64,000 nt of DNA, taken from assembly GCF_041146395.1 (NCBI RefSeq), contig NW_027182960.1, forward strand, positions 10,001-74,000, written 5' to 3'. The translations under genes were made by a program, and so were the position numbers. This DNA is from Eulemur rufifrons. Taxonomy: Eukaryota > Chordata > Mammalia > Primates > Lemuridae. Below, one piece after another: positions 62,930-64,000 of this stretch (its first letter is position 1; each line of letters opens with the position of its first letter). The notes beneath the pieces were generated by a model. The model saw only the letters and a program-made list of their open reading frames with translations. It had not been told where the DNA came from and did not search any database.

Positions 62930-64000
62930 AATTCTCAGACTTCTTGCTTTCTTAGAGTTTAGAAAGCCTGCAATCCTCCATGCCATGTGTGAAAGGAGGC
63001 TCTACCACTGTGTCCTGCATGAAATCCACGGGCCCATACCCAGAGTCCGATACAGTGGGTTCCCGGTGACAATCCCAGCCCCCTAACCTCCCCCCAGCCT
63101 AATGCCGACAGGGCCCGTGCGCTAAGCATAAATGATACCTTTAACAGATAACCCTAACCCTGAACATGGCACCTAACCCTGTTCCTATTTCTCCCCTTAA
63201 CACGTAAACCTCACCGTGAGCCTAACTTTAACCTCTTAACGTAACGTTAATGCATAACCCATTCCCTGAGAACATCCCCTATCCCATAATTCTAACCCTA
63301 TCTCCTAGTCATCACTGTAACACCTAATCCCTAACCCTAATTCTCCACCGCTAAGCCTAACCGTAACGCTGCCTACAACCCTAACACTGACAGGAACCCT
63401 TAGTTCTAACCCCAACGCTATGCCTAACAAAAGCCCTAACCCTTCACCCTTCACCCGAACCCCTGAGCATTACCCTAACCTTTAACCGTAATCCTAATCC
63501 TAACCATTAAACCTAACCCTAGCTCGTAAAGCTAACCCTAAACCTTACCCTCACGACTAGACCTTACCCTGACACTAACCTAACACCTAACCCTAACCAT
63601 AACCCCTAAAGCTAACCCTAACCTGAACCCTAAACCTAACCCTAACACTGAACCTTCACTATATCCCTAACCCCTAAGCCTAATCCTAACTGTTAACCCT
63701 CACCCTAACACTTAAACTGGACCATAACACTAAACATTAACCCTAACACTAAACTTTAACCCTAACCATAAGCCCAACACTTAACCCTAATCCTATCCCC
63801 TAATCCTAAGCCCTAACCCTAAACCTAACCCTAACCCCAACCCTAACCCTTAATCTTGACCCTTACCATTAACCCTCACACTAACCCTAATCCTAATCTT
63901 TAACCATAAAGCTAACACTGAAGCCTAACCCTGTGCCAAACGCTAAACCCAAACCTTAACCCTAACCCTGAAACTTAACCATAAACCTAACTGTAACTGT
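62930..64000 (-). repeat. HOR copy 8, cut by the window end
   Basis: Island Aa at 62,930-63,132, then ~870 bp of the Aa-Ab spacer. It shares the markers of copies 6 and 7, with a private CTAGCTCGTAAAGC near 63,522. Ab, Ac and B would lie beyond the window. Confidence 0.93.

Larger units (their letters stand above)
38863..64000 (-). repeat. Homogeneous 3.43-kb HOR array (7 full copies plus part of an eighth)
   Basis: The word CTTAGAGTTTAGAAAGCCTG of the Aa island falls at 38,884, 42,323, 45,756, 49,202, 52,654, 56,087, 59,519 and 62,951. Spacings are 3,439, 3,433, 3,446, 3,452, 3,433, 3,432 and 3,432 bp. Each unit carries islands Aa, Ab, Ac and B in that order and orientation, joined by degenerate CCCTAA that is itself nearly identical from copy to copy. 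The array runs off the window. No gene is seen. Confidence 0.96.

Overview
This window is non-coding, highly repetitive eukaryotic DNA: degenerate telomere-type repeats (CCCTAA/TTAGGG and variants) wrapped around a second, unrelated ~95-bp tandem satellite. TTAGGG points to a vertebrate-like chromosome end or interstitial telomere-like heterochromatin. I cannot name the species. I see no protein gene, RNA gene, transposon or CRISPR array that I can support. The short reading frames all lie in copies of repeated islands or of the 95-bp satellite.

Layout. (1) 1-7,240: CCCTAA orientation, a ~1.86-kb higher-order repeat (HOR), each unit carrying one ~205-bp non-telomeric island (subtype Aa). (2) 7,241-16,817: about 100 copies of a ~95-bp satellite, direct to 12,020 and inverted after it, built mostly from a three-monomer (~285-bp) cycle. 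(3) 16,818-31,130: TTAGGG orientation, divergent, with islands of two related families, A and B. (4) 31,131-38,862: CCCTAA orientation again after a head-to-head switch, with divergent A and B islands. (5) 38,863-64,000: a homogeneous tandem array of a ~3.43-kb HOR, seven full copies and part of an eighth, each with islands in the order Aa-Ab-Ac-B.

The hexamers are heavily mutated (CCCTGA, CCGTAA, CACTAA, CCCCTAA, CCATAA and others), yet the mutated strings recur in the same order from unit to unit. The arrays were therefore copied as long units by recombination and were not freshly written by telomerase. I count 41 A islands and 16 B islands, plus a few broken ones. A and B look like diverged copies of one ancestral ~200-bp sequence.

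The most interesting points are structural. The satellite block forms a large imperfect palindrome whose two telomere-like flanks also face each other in opposite orientation. The left 1.86-kb unit has its inverted counterpart at about 18.45-20.47 kb. The 3.43-kb HOR is read in reverse in parts of region 3. The right-hand HOR copies carry mosaic variants that suggest conversion or unequal exchange. All boundaries are by eye and should be read as about +/-10 bp, wider for the satellite blocks.
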